From NCBI GenBank assembly GCA_024138025.1, contig JAMXBD010002223.1, forward strand, positions 124,001 through 188,000: 64,000 bases of DNA. The letters are read 5' to 3'. Under the pieces are notes generated by a model. It was given only the letters and a program-made list of their open reading frames with translations. It made no database searches and was not told the origin of the DNA. Shown piece after piece: positions 22,696 through 34,861 of this stretch; position 1 is the stretch's first letter, and the number at the start of each line of letters is the position of its first letter. Source of the stretch: Combretum micranthum (taxonomy: Eukaryota > Streptophyta > Magnoliopsida > Myrtales > Combretaceae). Both the position numbers and the translations under genes were made by a program.

Positions 22696-23439
22696 AGTCC
22701 AGAGTTCGCTCAGACATAAGACATAGTTTAGATTAGCACATATTTTCTCTTCAATTTCAAGAACAATTTGTTATAACACTCTTTTAGGGTAAAACATCGT
22801 TTAGATTGATTTTGAATTATTGTTGCTTGATATTGCTTGATTGTTTGTTTATATTAGTGAATAGCAAGGTATCACTCAGGTCATTAGTAACATGCACATG
22901 CACCTAAGTAATAATGCTTTCACTTAGTAGTAGCGAATCATGAAGTAATAAATATTGTTATGGCTATTGTGTCATGCATCAGAGGAATGCTCTCATTTGC
23001 TAGCAACGGTTTGATTTAATGCTCTATCATGTTATAACTTATGCTCTTCGAAGAACATAGAATTCATGCAGTAGCACGTTATGCGGTATAACTTTATGCA
23101 TTAATATTTTTGTTTTTGCGAGCAAAGATATTTTAATTTCACAAAGATAGTTAAGGGGAGATTACCCACTACTTAACCATTCCATTAAAAACAATGGTTA
23201 ATATAACATACTTAGACAAAATTCATATGCATACATAATGTCAAATGTTTAGTAAATTTTAACAATTACAAGCTGCATGTTATAACACGAACGAATGTGG
23301 CGCGCATAGGAGACAAGTCTCTTACCAAGCAGTAGTAGCATACAAATATATCATATAACCAAACTTATTGATGAAAGAGCCATGTGAAAGTAAGCTCATA
23401 TTATTCAAATCATCATCATCACTAATCATGTTATTATAT
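22696..23439. other. Spacer between PMD remnant and Tat integrase
   Basis: AT-rich sequence where the plus-strand PMD remnant and the minus-strand pol gene end tail to tail. No feature recognised. Confidence 0.5.
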
Positions 23440-25000
23440 ATGAAACTTTTTTACATATTGAAAATTTATAGGAGCTATAATAGCATCAGTCTTTGGATTG
23501 AGAAGCCTGCAATATTCACTACCATGGACTTCATGGATAATGAAGAAGCCTTCCCATTTTGGTGTGAACTTTGGCACATGTATACCTCGGTGCATGTGCT
23601 TGGCTAACGAAGTAAAACATCATCCACTTGAAAGGACCTTTTTCTCACCAACATATCACAAGCTATACCAAGCTTGTGTTGGTAGTTGATCAAATTTTTT
23701 TGTCTATATCTCATCTTTCATCTAAGGCTTCCAAGTCTATCATGCGTAAGGCATTTGGTCAAGTTCAGCATTGATTGCCAATCGTATTGAAGGGATTGAA
23801 ACCTTTATGGGCATAACTGCTTCGGCACCATACACTAGCGAAAAAGGTGTTGCTTGTGTTGGTCGTTGCTTTGAAGTCTTATAAGCCTAAAGTGCTAGAA
23901 GTAGCTTATCATGCCATTCTTTATGGTTTTTGTGTACCATTGGAATAATCACTTTCAATAGGTTCTTGTTTGTAGCTTCCACTTGGCCATTGCCTAAAGG
24001 GTAATAAGGGGTTAACTACACATGATTGATAATATAGGATTCCAACAGTTGTTGAACATGTGAGTTAATGAAAGGAGTCCCATTATCTGAAAGGATATGC
24101 TTCAAAATCCTAAATCTGCATATAATATTCTCCTTATTGCAAGCTTGCAATTGTTAGTCCCATCGCTTTCTATAAAGAGACGGCTTCCAATCACTTAGTA
24201 AAGCATTTTGTCCCAACCAAGATCCAAATATAACCTCTAGACGGTGGGAAAATGGGACCAATTAGATCAAACACTCAAGCATGAAAAGGCGATGGGGTTG
24301 TCAAACTATGAAGTACAACGGCAAAAGCGTGAATTGTATCTCCATGTTCTTGCCAAGCAACACACTACTTAACAAAATTTGAACTGTCTGATTCCATGGT
24401 TTGCCAATAGTATCCATGTCAAGTAGTTAGTAATACAACTTCCTTGCACCTTCGTGCTCAACGCAATCTCGAGCATGTACCTCAGTGAATATCTGTTCTA
24501 TTTCAGGAAATGCAACGCATCTTAGAGGCTTTCCCATAAATAAAACTCTGTACAACTCATCTTCATGCATTAGGTACTTACATGCTTTCCTTTCCACCAA
24601 TCTAGCATCCATGCTATTAGTTGATAGCACATTATTCATTAAATAGTCAATGTATGGATGATGCCAATCTCTAGCACTTGCCACAAAATTGCATACCTTT
24701 GCACCTGGCAATTCAGAGCACTTAGGCCAATGCATTTGCACCTGAGATGCATCCTTAGCCATCGAGGACCAGTAATACCTTGCATATTGAATACAACGGT
24801 ACAAAGGAAATCCTTCTTCCCCATACCAGATCTTATGACACTTTTCCAATTTTAACCAAGCCTTTTTGCACAAATGGATCGTGATAAAACACCCTCCAAT
24901 CCTTTGAACTACAAGGCACCATTGATATGAACAAAATTCTTCAAAGTCATAATGGAAGCTGCATTAGGCTGTGCTAGTTAGGTCTTGATACAATGCACTA
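23440..25000 (-). pseudogene. Tat element integrase
   Basis: The minus-strand stretch 24427-24873 holds the segment before the integrase, with DWHHPYIDYLM and the start of its zinc-binding domain (FTEVHARDCVEHEGARKLYY). Zinc domain and catalytic core continue in broken frames, including GYYWQTM near 24400, FDLIGPIFPPSRGYIW near 24240, TPYYPLGNGQVEATNKNLLK near 24000 and LVYGAEAVMPIKV near 23840. The C-terminal part, KFTPKWEGFFIIHEVHG, ends near 23440. Domain order and spacing are normal for a gypsy integrase. Stops and frame changes make it inactive. It would insert the element cDNA into chromosomes. Confidence 0.85.
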
Positions 25001-25076
25001 GTCATCTTCTATTTCCTCATCTTCCTCCAACAATTGCAAAGCTATGCAAGGAATTGTTTTCTTAATAACTTTGATG

Positions 25077-25441
25077 TCAAACTTTCGTCAAGGAATGCAT
25101 TGGAACCTTAGATGCTAGCGTTGCCAATGCATCTCTATAAGGGTTTGTAGATTGTTTGGTATGTTCATATCTAACATATTCAAACTTTCCAATTAGAGCT
25201 TGTACTACAACCCTCCTTAAGAGCATACTCACCACTGTCTGCTTAATGATCAAATTCGAGTCACCATAAATGCACAAATGGGTTGTTTCAGCTTCCAAAG
25301 TAAAGATGATCCTAAGTAATAATGCTTCATACTCGGCTTCATTATTGGTGAAATGAAAGTCAAGTTTAAATGCCAAAGGTATCTCTTGGCCATCAGTGAT
25401 GTCAATATGATTCTTGCTCCCCAGCCTTGACTTCCTAACAA
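25077..25441 (-). pseudogene. Tat element second (archaeal-type) RNase H
   Basis: The minus strand reads through a GARI(I/V)LTSPDGQEI-like segment, then AFKLDFHFTNNEAEYEALL, THLCIYGDSNLIIKQ and DALATLASKV. This N-x-x-A-E-Y-x-A-L plus GDS-x-L-x-x-x-Q pattern is the additional RNase H carried by Tat-lineage gypsy elements between the normal RNase H and integrase. Catalytic E (in EAEYEA) and D (in GDSN) are present. Frame changes near 25376 break the N-terminal part. Confidence 0.85.
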
Positions 25442-25499
25442 ACCATCAAACTAAAGTGACCACTCTTCTTCTACTTCATTCATGAGTGAGTCCTCATGA

Positions 25500-26000
25500 A
25501 ATTCCACCGGTATGGTATCTATGATCACATCTTCACTTTCATTTGGAAGATGACCAAGAGGTCAGCTAAGGCTTATGATTTAATAGCTTTAGGACCCTGT
25601 ATTGTAATGCTAAACTCTCTAAGAAGCAACAACCACTTTGCCACATGCCCAGATAATGTTAGTCGTGACAATAAGTACTTGATAGGATCTAATCGGGTGA
25701 CAAGGTTGACCTTGTGCGTTAGAAAGTAGTGATGCAACTTTTGAGTAGCAAATACCAGTGTGAGACAATGCTTTTTGTAAGTTGGGTGTTTGACCTAGCT
25801 TCCTTGAAGCAAACGACTCAAATAATAGACCGACCATTCTTGGCCATCTATTTATTGTGCTAGCAAGGCTCCAATGGATTTGTTAGTAGAAGTCAAATAC
25901 AATATCATTGATACTCCCTTTATAGGCATAGTCATGGTATGAGAAGAATTGAGAATTCCCTCAATTCTTTGAATTTCGTCCTCGTGAACTTGCTCCCATT
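25500..26000 (-). pseudogene. Tat element RT connection and first RNase H
   Basis: The stretch 25852-26000 shows FEWEQVHEDEIQRIEGILN, then YLTSTNKSIGALLAQ. This is the junction of the RT thumb/connection with the N-terminal RNase H. On the minus strand it continues to about 25500 with EWSVYYLSRLLQGS and LHHYFLTHKVNLVTR-like segments. It directly adjoins LTR B at 26006, and the host frame continues on the other side at 28224. Confidence 0.82.
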
Positions 26001-26005
26001 CAAAT
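26001..26005. repeat. Target-site duplication of LTR B (left)
   Basis: caaat, identical to 28219-28223. Confidence 0.92.
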
Positions 26006-26159
26006 TGTAATATACAAAATAATTTTAAGTGATAAGTGTTCACAAGCTACTAGATTCTAATATGCCTTTATGTTGATGTTAAAAATAGGTTAAGTTTGAT
26101 CAATTTTGTATTAGAACAAGATTGGCATTAATTGGATCAATTTTCTTAATTTTTGCAAT

Positions 26160-26522
26160 AAAGGCCGGCATCTCTGGTGAAGAACGCTGCCGGCCTAGGA
26201 CTTAAATTTGCCAGCTTACTTTGTAATACATTGTACGCCGTCTCCTGGAGAATCTACGCCGCCGGCGTACAGACGACGTAGGATGGGAACAGTAGCGTTT
26301 TTCTTAACGCTGGGAGGAAAGCTACCGGCGTTCATAGGGTTTCTTCTCAACACCGGCATGAAAGCTGCCAGCGTAGGTCCAAGATTTGCCGGCGTATGAA
26401 GGGACGATTTGAATTCTGGAAATCAAGGCCCCGATGAATGATGCCGGACTTTGTATAAATCTGGCCAGCGTATGGTGTAAGCCAGCAAAATCTGCAGGTA
26501 CGCCGCCGGCGTAGGGCCGGCA
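26160..26522 (+). promoter_or_regulatory. GCCGGC-motif cluster upstream of LTR B promoter
   Basis: About a dozen variants of (T)GCCGGCGTA or GCCAGCGTA occur between 26162 and 26520, at irregular spacing and ending about 15 bp before the TATA box. GC-rich repeats in an otherwise AT-rich LTR, placed in U3, suggest protein-binding enhancer elements or palindromic hotspots. The function is inferred from position only. Confidence 0.55.
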
Positions 26523-26536
26523 TATGACCAAATTTC

Positions 26537-26544
26537 TATAAATA
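26537..26544 (+). promoter_or_regulatory. TATA box of LTR B
   Basis: TATAAATA, followed by a pyrimidine-rich leader typical of plant transcripts. Confidence 0.65.
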
Positions 26545-27083
26545 CGAGAGGCGAAAATCATTTTCGACAGATTTTTCTTTTTGTCACTTCTCCTTCGTAT
26601 AAGAGGATTTTGAAGCATTTTTGGAGTTCTGGGTTTGGAGAATCATTCGGAGGGGATTATTAATTAAAAGTAAGTGATCTAAACCATCTCTTTTGGATTA
26701 TATACAAACTGGTATAAGTTTCTTAGGGTTTGGATGAATATTTCACGAAGGATTTTGAAGAATAAACCCTAGCTCATGTTTTGATCAGAATAGGAGGAGA
26801 AGAAACAAGTATTATACGTTCTATATCAGTAAGTATAAGTTTTGAATCCTTTTTATACGAAATTAGACAACCTTGAAATTACGATATTGATCATATGATA
26901 TGTTTTATAGGGTTTTGGTGAAGATTATGATTTAAGGTTTGAAATATCCGTTCTTTGATATAATTGGAGGTGCTTGGGGTTATTAATTAGTATAGGTCGA
27001 GTTTGAAGAAGTTCTATATCAAGTTAGTTTAGATAGGTTGTTTGTTGTTTTATGTTAAGATATTGCGATCATGCCTGTTGTGA

Positions 27084-27109
27084 TATATATATATATATAT
27101 ATATATATT
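27084..27109. repeat. (AT)n microsatellite in LTR B
   Basis: Uninterrupted TA/AT dinucleotide run within the R-U5 part of the LTR. Confidence 0.9.
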
Positions 27110-28218
27110 GTAACAGGACATTTGGAGTTGTGAAACTGTTGTTGATGTGGATATAGGAATTGGTAGAGTTTAGATTGACTTTGGGTTGTTGGTATCAAAT
27201 TCTGAGGATTTGATTTGGATTCCTGAAATTTAGAAAGGTATGACCAATCCATTATTTGTTGTATGTGCTTGTAAATTAAAATTCTTGTGAATGGATGTAG
27301 GAACAGAATTGCATAATAAACTTAATAAATATTCGGCTTAATAATTATCTATCTGGTTGTGGTTAGCTTTGACTAGTAGAGACCTGGCAGACAGTAATAC
27401 TGGTGAGGCACCTTGATGATCTTAGTGTGAGGTTGTCCCGAGTGGACTCATACTAAGAAATGATTCCAGTAGAATTTAGGTGTTCAGGAATTGGGATGTT
27501 TGGGGAGTACCCACTCATCCATATATGTATATATGATTACCTATTTTCAAATCAGTTGGATGTTTTTTATAGCAAAGTCTGAGTTATCTGGGTTCAGGAT
27601 TTATGTATACTAGATTCTGAACTGTGTTGTTTTGTGGACTAAAATAAATAATATACTGTTGTATGCATTTAGTTTAGTTACATTTATTTATATATGTTGT
27701 TTGTGCATAATCTTGCTTTCACTGGATTGGATGTTATCGTACTGGGCTTCGCCGCTCATCCTGTTATATTTCAGGTACAGGTGATGATAATGTGATTTAT
27801 GATTTATCGGGTTTTGATATCGTCTATGAGGATGGGGATGGCTTTAGCGGTCCTGACTACCCTGCAGATGACTAGTTGTATAGTCATAGATGATATAGAA
27901 TGGATCAGAGAAGACTTTTTATATCTGATTATTATTTTGTTCATTGGGTTTCAAGTTGTATTTGGAGTTTTCATATAGTTATAGTTTTAGAGTATAGTTT
28001 GACTTGTTGACCTGCAGTTATGTCAACAATATCTAATTTTCTGATTATGGAGATTTTATATTTATCAGAATGTTTATTTATGAGGACCATATGATTTCTT
28101 CTATACCTTGTGAGTTATACAGGAGATATTTGAAAATTTGTGGATATTAGAGCCTTAGCGTGTCCTAATTAAGAGAGAACACGTGGTGGGTTGTGATGCC
28201 TTATTTTAGGGCGTTACA

Positions 28219-28223
28219 CAAAT
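28219..28223. repeat. Target-site duplication of LTR B (right)
   Basis: caaat, identical to 26001-26005. Confidence 0.92.
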
Positions 28224-29137
28224 GCAACTGCTTTCTTCATAAATTGATGTAAGGGATACAAAATCTCTACAAGTGCCGGCATGAATCTCCTAATATAATA
28301 AACTTTTCCTATGAAAGTTTTCAACTCTTTCAAGTAGCAGGCAAAGGCATAAACAATATAGCTTGTATCTTTGTAGGATCAACATCAATCCCCTTCTTAT
28401 GGACCACAAATCCAAGGCATTTTCCCAAAGCGACTCCAAAAACACATTTAAGAGGATTCATGCGAAGCTTATACAATCGACATTGTTCAAAGACTTTTCG
28501 AAGATGGATCAAATGGTCAGATGCATGCTTTGATTGCACAACTATGTCGTCCATGTAGTCCTCCATGAAATAATATATCATATCATGAAATATGGCTGTC
28601 ATTGCTCTTTGATAAGTAGCATGAACGTTTTTGAGCCCAAAGGGCATTATAGTATAATAGAAATTCCCAATAGGTGTTTGAAAGGTAGTACGCTCAGCAT
28701 CTCTAGTTGCTATCTTAATTTGATTATATCCGCTAAAACCATCCATGAATGAGAATAGTTTATGTCCAAAAGTGATATCCACTAAGGTGTCTATATTTGG
28801 TAAAGGGATATCATCTTTAAGACAAGCTTTGTTTAAATCTTGAAAATCTACGCAAACCCTTAATTGACCATTCTTTTTACTAATAGGTACAATATTCACA
28901 AGCCAAGTAGGATACCCGATTGGTTTGGTAAAGCCTGCATGAAGCAACTTCTTAATTTCATGCTTAATCTGAACTTCAACCTTAGAATAGAAAACTCATT
29001 GTACCTGAGGCGATATTTAGTCTATGCACTACAAGACTAGGGTCTAGACCTAGCATCCTATCATATGCCCAAGCAAACACGTCATTATGTTCTCTTAACA
29101 AATTAATAAAAGGACTCTTAACATCTTATAGCAAACC
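28224..29137 (-). pseudogene. Tat element reverse transcriptase
   Basis: The longest clean Tat coding stretch (28330-28947, 205 codons) contains RVCVDFQDLNKACLKDD, FMDGFSGYNQIKI, YTIMPFGLKNVHATYQRAM and the catalytic block EDYMDDIVV (YMDD at about 28546-28557). It ends with LRMNPLKCVFGVALGKCLGF. All RT blocks are intact in this part. The N-terminal linker (NDVFAWAYDRM and LDPSLVVHRLNI, about 29030-29100) is frame-broken. It is interrupted upstream by element C at 29143 and downstream by LTR B at 28218. Confidence 0.92.
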
Positions 29138-29142
29138 TTTAC
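29138..29142. repeat. Target-site duplication of element C (left)
   Basis: tttac, identical to 42584-42588. A third tttac at 31691 is considered coincidental. Confidence 0.85.
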
Positions 29143-31476
29143 TGTCATACCCCAAGGGTACCCTAGTAATAGCATATAAGTCACACTTACATACTATTAT
29201 TAGAATTTGTTTAGAGAATGGCATATTTTCAAACAATAAGATCTTTTAGTTACATAGATAAGAAATAATAAAAACATATAAGCCATAATTTTAAAATAAT
29301 TGTCATAACAAGTCTCAAATAACTTAATATTACAACCATCTTCCTGTTCTATATGTCTCCAAATACATAACCGGTATTTCAAATACTAACTAAATAGTAA
29401 CTAGAAATAAAAGTAAATATCATAACCTAAAGATCCCATATTCTTCTAGCTACTAAGCCCTTACCAGAGCCATGCTCCTGAAAGTTACTAGCTAAGGTTG
29501 TAAAGTTAACCTGAAAGGTCTTTAGGAGTGTGAACAAAACCATAGGCTCAATGAATAACCAGACATATTACACATTAAGTAAGTTTATTAACAAATCATA
29601 TCAAATGCATCAATCAAGTATATACATAAATACAAGCTTGGATGATTTAGAATCCAAATAGGAAAGAGATTTACGCCCTTTTTTCAAGGTTGAAGAACAA
29701 TTATTTTTTATGACCTACCTGCCTAGGAGAGACTAAGTATATAGAAAAATCAACAATTTCTCGTCTTAGTGTAATTTCTTTAATTTATAGGTATTTTAAC
29801 TGACCATTTCCTATAATAAACCTTAGAAACTCCCTAAGTATTAATCATTTCAAAGCGATACCATGGGCGACGTTCTTCTTTGCCACTTAATTCCCATAGA
29901 ACCGATGGAACAAAGAAAACCTTGGAAGGACTAACACTTAGAAAAACCAAGCATTAACAGGGAATCGAAATATTAATACGTAGTAGACTACCACCCTTTT
30001 TGAATATTACAATAATGCAGTACGTGCAATGCATGACCATATTATTTATTAAGCAGTAAGTATTTTTACTCAGGTATATGGTGATCATATATTATACATA
30101 TTAGTCAACATGCTATTCTAAATCATCAAACAATTGGATTATCCTTTTCATTAACTTGTCTTGGCATCACAAACAACCAATTCAAGTAAAAAAATCATTC
30201 TCATCATGCTCTTCACAACAACTGTATTATTAACTTTACATTACATATGCCACTAATTACAAGCAGCACAAACAGTATAATATATCTGGATTAATCGCCT
30301 ACTCATATCAGCTCATTGTAATAGTCGATCGAAAAATCCTCAATAGTATAAAGGTCACCTATTGAGATGAATCAAATATTCATTAATAAGACATAAACTA
30401 TATATCTAACTCCTATGAGTGTCTAAGTATCCTATATTGGTATTTGATTTAATTCATATTACTATATTGGTCTTTTAATGGTCTTATGGTAGCAATTATT
30501 ATTTAATATTTTATTTTCATTTTGTTTTTCTTGATATTATTTTATATTTATATTTTTATTGGGTAGTCATAAAGTTTCTATTCAGTAGATCAATTTTATA
30601 TAATTACTGTTATCATTATTTTTATATCTTTTCTTAGTTGACCTATTATGGTAACTAATATTTATTTTCTATTGTTTTAGTTTCATCATGTTTCTCTTAA
30701 TCTAACTCGATGTTATTATCTAGTTATTCTTAGAAATCACATTATTTGATATTTTAGCTTATTCTAAATTTCCATTCTTGTATATCTACCGATATAAAAC
30801 AAGTATCTGATAATTATCGTAATCTAATTTTATTTGTTAAAAGTGTTTTATATTTATAATGGTTATCTAAAATTTTAACACTTAACTATTATTTAATTAT
30901 ACTAATATCAATATTTTTATATTTATACATTAAACTTTGCTTCTCTGTTTCTCTTAGATTTTAAGGATCAAACAATAATATTTTAAATCAACAATATGAT
31001 ATATATATGAAAAGATATGAGGAATAACACAGATAATAAGAAATTTCAACCACCACGCCAGGTATTCCTTAGCAAACGGGGTCTACTTAAGAATCAATGA
31101 GTAAAGAAAGTAAGAGCATAAACAATTTCTTTATTGAATGGCAAACATATTACACATAATGGAGGTGGGGAACATATACCTCAAGACAGAAGCATACGAG
31201 TGAGTGTGTGCCGTAGATCTTAAGGGACCAGTGATAATGGAGGAGATAGTGTAAGAATTAAGAGAAAGGGAAAATGTATGAAAGAGATGGGAGAGTGCTT
31301 GAGTGAGTTGAGGGAGTGGTTGAGAGAATGTATGAGGGAGTGAATGAGAGAGAGTATGAGAGAGAGAGTATGAGGGAGTGAATGAGAGAGTGTTGAGGAT
31401 ATTTCGCAGATTGTTGGGAGAGTGTTCTCTGATTGGAGGTGTGTTAACTGGTGTTCAGTATATGATAAGAGTCCTG

Positions 31477-31484
31477 CTTATATA
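31477..31484 (-). promoter_or_regulatory. TATA box of element C
   Basis: TATATAAG on the minus strand, preceded (higher coordinates) by a run of 'gaacagt/actgttc'-type short inverted motifs at about 31500-31620 and followed by a leader rich in CTCTCT. Confidence 0.55.
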
Positions 31485-31776
31485 GGCAAGGAACAAGGGT
31501 TGTACTGTAGTGAACAGTACTCATAATGGCAAACAGTTCACTGTTTAAAACAGTGAATAGTCATGTGTTTTTACTGTGTGAACAGTAACAGTCAGGGGAA
31601 TCCAAGGTTCTACTGTTTTACTTTCGGTTATTTTTTCCCGAGAGTAAAAAGACAGTATCCTTTGTGATATATAGTAGGTGTGTACAATCATTTACAGTGC
31701 ATAATTGTATTTATACGTAACAGGCTACGTATTTTTATACATTTAAGTCCTACACTATTACATTGGTGCACTTTTG

Positions 31777-32961
31777 TTATGGTTCTGCTAAATTGACACC
31801 ATAACAATCGTCTTCATTGGAGTCTCCGCTAATGCTTGATTCTTCCATCATTGGCTGATCAGCAGAGATTTCATTGAGAGTTGCCAAGGCCATCTCCAGA
31901 AGTTGCTTCATTTGTTCTGGTGTTTTAGCCTGTGACATGGTTGACATTATAAATCCCTTATCATGAAAGAAGGGACTATATTGTTCAGGTGTTGACATTG
32001 TTAAGGTGCTGCTTGAATGGCTATTAATCCATTGGTTAATAGCAGTCTCTTCAAGTTTGTCCCAAATTCTGTAGTTATCCCACCATTTGACTTTGTATCT
32101 TCTGGTGAGGATAGTTGCTGCATTATCGGTTCTATATTCATAGAACCAGCTCATTACCCATGAAACGCTAATGTAAGAAAAACATCATTTCTTTCTTAAA
32201 AAACTTTTCATGAGGTTTTAAGGAGTAGTTTTTTAGAAAGGTATCGAATCCTTTCCGTGCATTTAGGTGAAGGATTTCATTCACGGCTCCAAATTCATCC
32301 CACCAGCTTGCAAACCAGTAGGGGAGGTTTCTAGAAGAACATTTGTCAAAGAAGATGAGCCATGTATGAGTCCGTGTAGCATTTGAACGAAAGAAAGCAT
32401 TCCACCAAGCCTGCTTATAATCATAATAATTATATTGCATCGGTGGTTAGGTTGAGCATTGGTGATTGGGATATTAAAGTTGATGGGTTCAAAGGGTTGT
32501 TTTCCAAATGTGCTAGTCCATTCGCTAAAGTTATAAACCTTGCGAATTCTAGCGGTTGAATAGAGGGTTATTCCATTTTGTTGAAAATGCTTAAAGGAAA
32601 CTGATTGAGTTTCAGTTAAGATTTTCTCATAGAATTCCAAAGTTTTGAAAATGTCATTTGGAATAAAATGGAATTTTTCTGAAAACATTTTATTAGCATA
32701 TTCATAAGGGTCCTTTTCAAATACATCTTTTTCTGCTATGAGGATATATTTGGAAATGGCTTTTATGAAAAATGCTGATTTTTGAAAATTTTTGTGAGGG
32801 GCAATTTCTTTCTTTGAGGAAGAAGCCACCTCAGTTATTTGAAAATTTTGGTGAGATTTCTTTCGAGAAAGAACCACACTTTCTTGTGGGTTTACCACTG
32901 TATGAGATTTTTTATTAAGAGGTTTCTCTTCCTCTTCTGTACATTTTGCCACTAGGGCCAT
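31777..32961 (-). pseudogene. Caulimovirid EVE: C-terminal region after RNase H (unknown domain)
   Basis: Three overlapping-frame segments (32281-32961, 32168-32440, 31777-32154) follow RNase H in the same direction. The first is Ser/Lys/Glu-rich, then has YEYANKMFSEKFHFIP and RIRKVYNFSEWTSTFG. The second has YNYYDYKQAWWNAFF and HTWLIFF with LPYWFASWWDEFG. The third has YKVKWWDNYRIW. The density of W, Y and F is striking. I do not recognise a named domain. Continuity with RNase H and similar base composition suggest the C-terminal end of the viral polyprotein or a following ORF. Frame changes near 32400 and 32160 break it. Confidence 0.65.
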
Positions 32962-32995
32962 TGAAGGGTTAGGTGTATTTTTTGCCTCAGGGCCA

Positions 32996-33870
32996 TTATG
33001 GGATTAGTGTTTGCTTGGCTAAGGGCCATTGCCAGTGCCTTGAACAATTCAGGGGTAAGAAATTGGGATAAATCTTCCGTTGATTGGGAAGATTTTGAGA
33101 AGGGGATTGAACCATTTGAGATGGTTCATTTTTTGAGGGTTGAACCTCCTGAGAGGATGGTTCATTTATTGCAAAGGGTTTGGCTACATTAAGCCATGTT
33201 TTAATGTCTGTAAGACCTTTCTTTTTTGGGGGTCTGCTTTCCCCTTTCCTTTGTCTTTCTTGGGAGGCATCTCCCTGCAGAAATTCACGGGTGAGGAAGT
33301 CAGGTAGTGTATTGGTTTTTCCATTGATGTGTTCAATATCGAAATCAAAACAGGATAGAATTGATTGCCATCTGGCAAAAATCTGTTTAGAAGCCAAATT
33401 TTGAACATCATTTTGTAAAACATTTTTTGCTGACTTACAATCAACTTTTAAAAGAAATTTTTGGTTTAACAAATCTCCTTGAAATTTTGAAATTGTTAAA
33501 ACAATGGCTAAATTTCTTTTTTGATAGTGGAGTAGTTCATTTGACATTCATTCCAGTGTTTGGAGACAAATTGAACTATACATTCTTTTCCATTATTGAC
33601 TTGTTTGAGAATACCACCATAACCAATATCGGACGCATCAGTCTCTACAATTTTTTGTAGAGATGGGTCAGCAATATTGAGGCAAGGTATTTCTTTGATT
33701 TTGGTTTTGATAAGTCTGACAACATTGGTATGTTTATCAGACCAAGGAGGAGGATTTTTCTTAAGTCTATCATGCAATGGTTTGCAGATAATACTTAAGT
33801 TAGGGAAAAAATCCGCGACATAATTAAGACTTCCTAAGAACCTTTGAAGTTGGTTCTTCCTTAATTTCAT
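32996..33870 (-). pseudogene. Caulimovirid EVE: RNase H and RT C-terminal end
   Basis: The segment 33508-33870 opens with LNYVADFFPNLSIICKPLHD (RT connection) and has IVETDASDIGYGGILKQ, the first RNase H catalytic block with D intact. The segment 32996-33547 continues with LLHYQKRNLAIVLTISKF, CKSAKNVL and ARWQSILSCFDFDIEHING, then a Pro/Ser/Gln-rich tail. RNase H removes the RNA strand during viral reverse transcription. A frame change near 33,530 splits the domain, so the copy is dead. Confidence 0.88.
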
Positions 33871-33879
33871 CAGGGAATT

Positions 33880-34861
33880 TGGAAGTGAACTCTATTGACC
33901 TTTGGATTGGTAATATAGTTCCATTGTGGATGTTGAATCCCAAAAATCTAATTTTCGTTTGAAAAAGAGAAATTTTTGTTGGGGAAACAACAAGTCCATT
34001 TTTCTTAGCAGTTCATAAATAATTTAACATGCTTGAAGTGTTGATCTATGTTTGGAGAGTATATCAACACATCATCAATATAAATTATTATGAAGTTGGA
34101 GAAATCATTGAATATTTCATTCATATTCTCTGGAACTCAGAAGGTGCATTTTTGAGACCGAATGGCATAACATTCCATTCATACTGCCCAAAAGGAACAG
34201 TAAACGCGGTTTTATACCTATCGGCTTCATTAATTTGAATTTGCCAGAATCCAGATTTCATATCAAATTTTGAAAAGATTCTAGCACCATAGAGGCGATT
34301 GAGTAAATCTCTTTTATTAGGTATTGGATACCTAATCCATTTGAGTGCTGTGTTGAGAGGTTTGTAATTAATTACAAGTCTAGGTGTTCCTCTCTCAATC
34401 TCAGCGTTTTTATTGACATAAAAAGCCGAGCAACTCCATGGGGATTTACTCTTTCTGATTAAGGATTTTTGTAATAAATCATTGATTTCTTGTTTACAAT
34501 GATTTAGAACAATTTGATTCATTTGTGTTGGTCTTGCCTTGGTAGGAATGTTCTTTTCATCAAAATCATTTTCATAAGGAAGATCAACAATATGGCATTT
34601 TCGATTCCAAAAGGCATTTGGTAGGTTTGAACAAATCGATTTTTGAATTTCTTTTTGTAATTTAGAAACATTTTCTTTTAGAGTTTTTTCTAAAAGTTGT
34701 TTTTCAATTTTACAGAAAGATAAATCATTTTGTAAAAATTCCAAATGCTTTTCTTTTGATTGAATCAGGCAATTCAATTCTGAAATCGAATTTTCCTTTA
34801 ATTGGTTTAATGACCTTGTTCTAGGTTTTGAGACAAAATTAAAAATGATCTTGTTTTTCAA
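33880..34861 (-). pseudogene. Caulimovirid EVE: reverse transcriptase
   Basis: The open stretch 34121-34861 (246 codons) starts with a coiled-coil-like Lys/Glu/Leu segment (about residues 15-75). It then shows KSPWSCSAFYVNKNAEIERG, LVINYKPLN, YPIPNKRDLLNRL, FSKFDMKSGFWQI and WNVMPFGLKNAPSEFQR. The catalytic YIDD block follows in the next segment at about 34058-34069 and is intact. These blocks are typical of plant pararetroviruses rather than gypsy elements. The protein copies pregenomic RNA into DNA in the cytoplasm. A frame change near 34,120 and further damage to 33,880 interrupt it. Confidence 0.9.

Larger units (their letters stand above)
26006..28218 (+). mobile_element. Solo LTR B, inserted in the Tat RT/RNase H junction
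   Basis: Starts TGTAATATAC and ends GGGCGTTACA, flanked by perfect duplications caaat (26001-26005 and 28219-28223). With one duplication kept, the Tat frame reads continuously through the empty site (...KKAVAF then EWEQ...), which proves the insertion boundaries. No internal coding domain exists, so it is a solo LTR of 2213 bp. A TATAAATA box at 26537-26544 gives plus orientation, leaving a U3 of about 530 bp and a very long R-U5. The 3' end is shared with LTR D. Confidence 0.92.

Noticed and set aside
31691..31695. A second tttac that would give element C a 2.5-kb length (29143-31690) with TG...CA ends
   Set aside because: The right border at 42583 matches the end of LTR A and restores the Tat frame exactly. 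The 31691 match is explained by chance.
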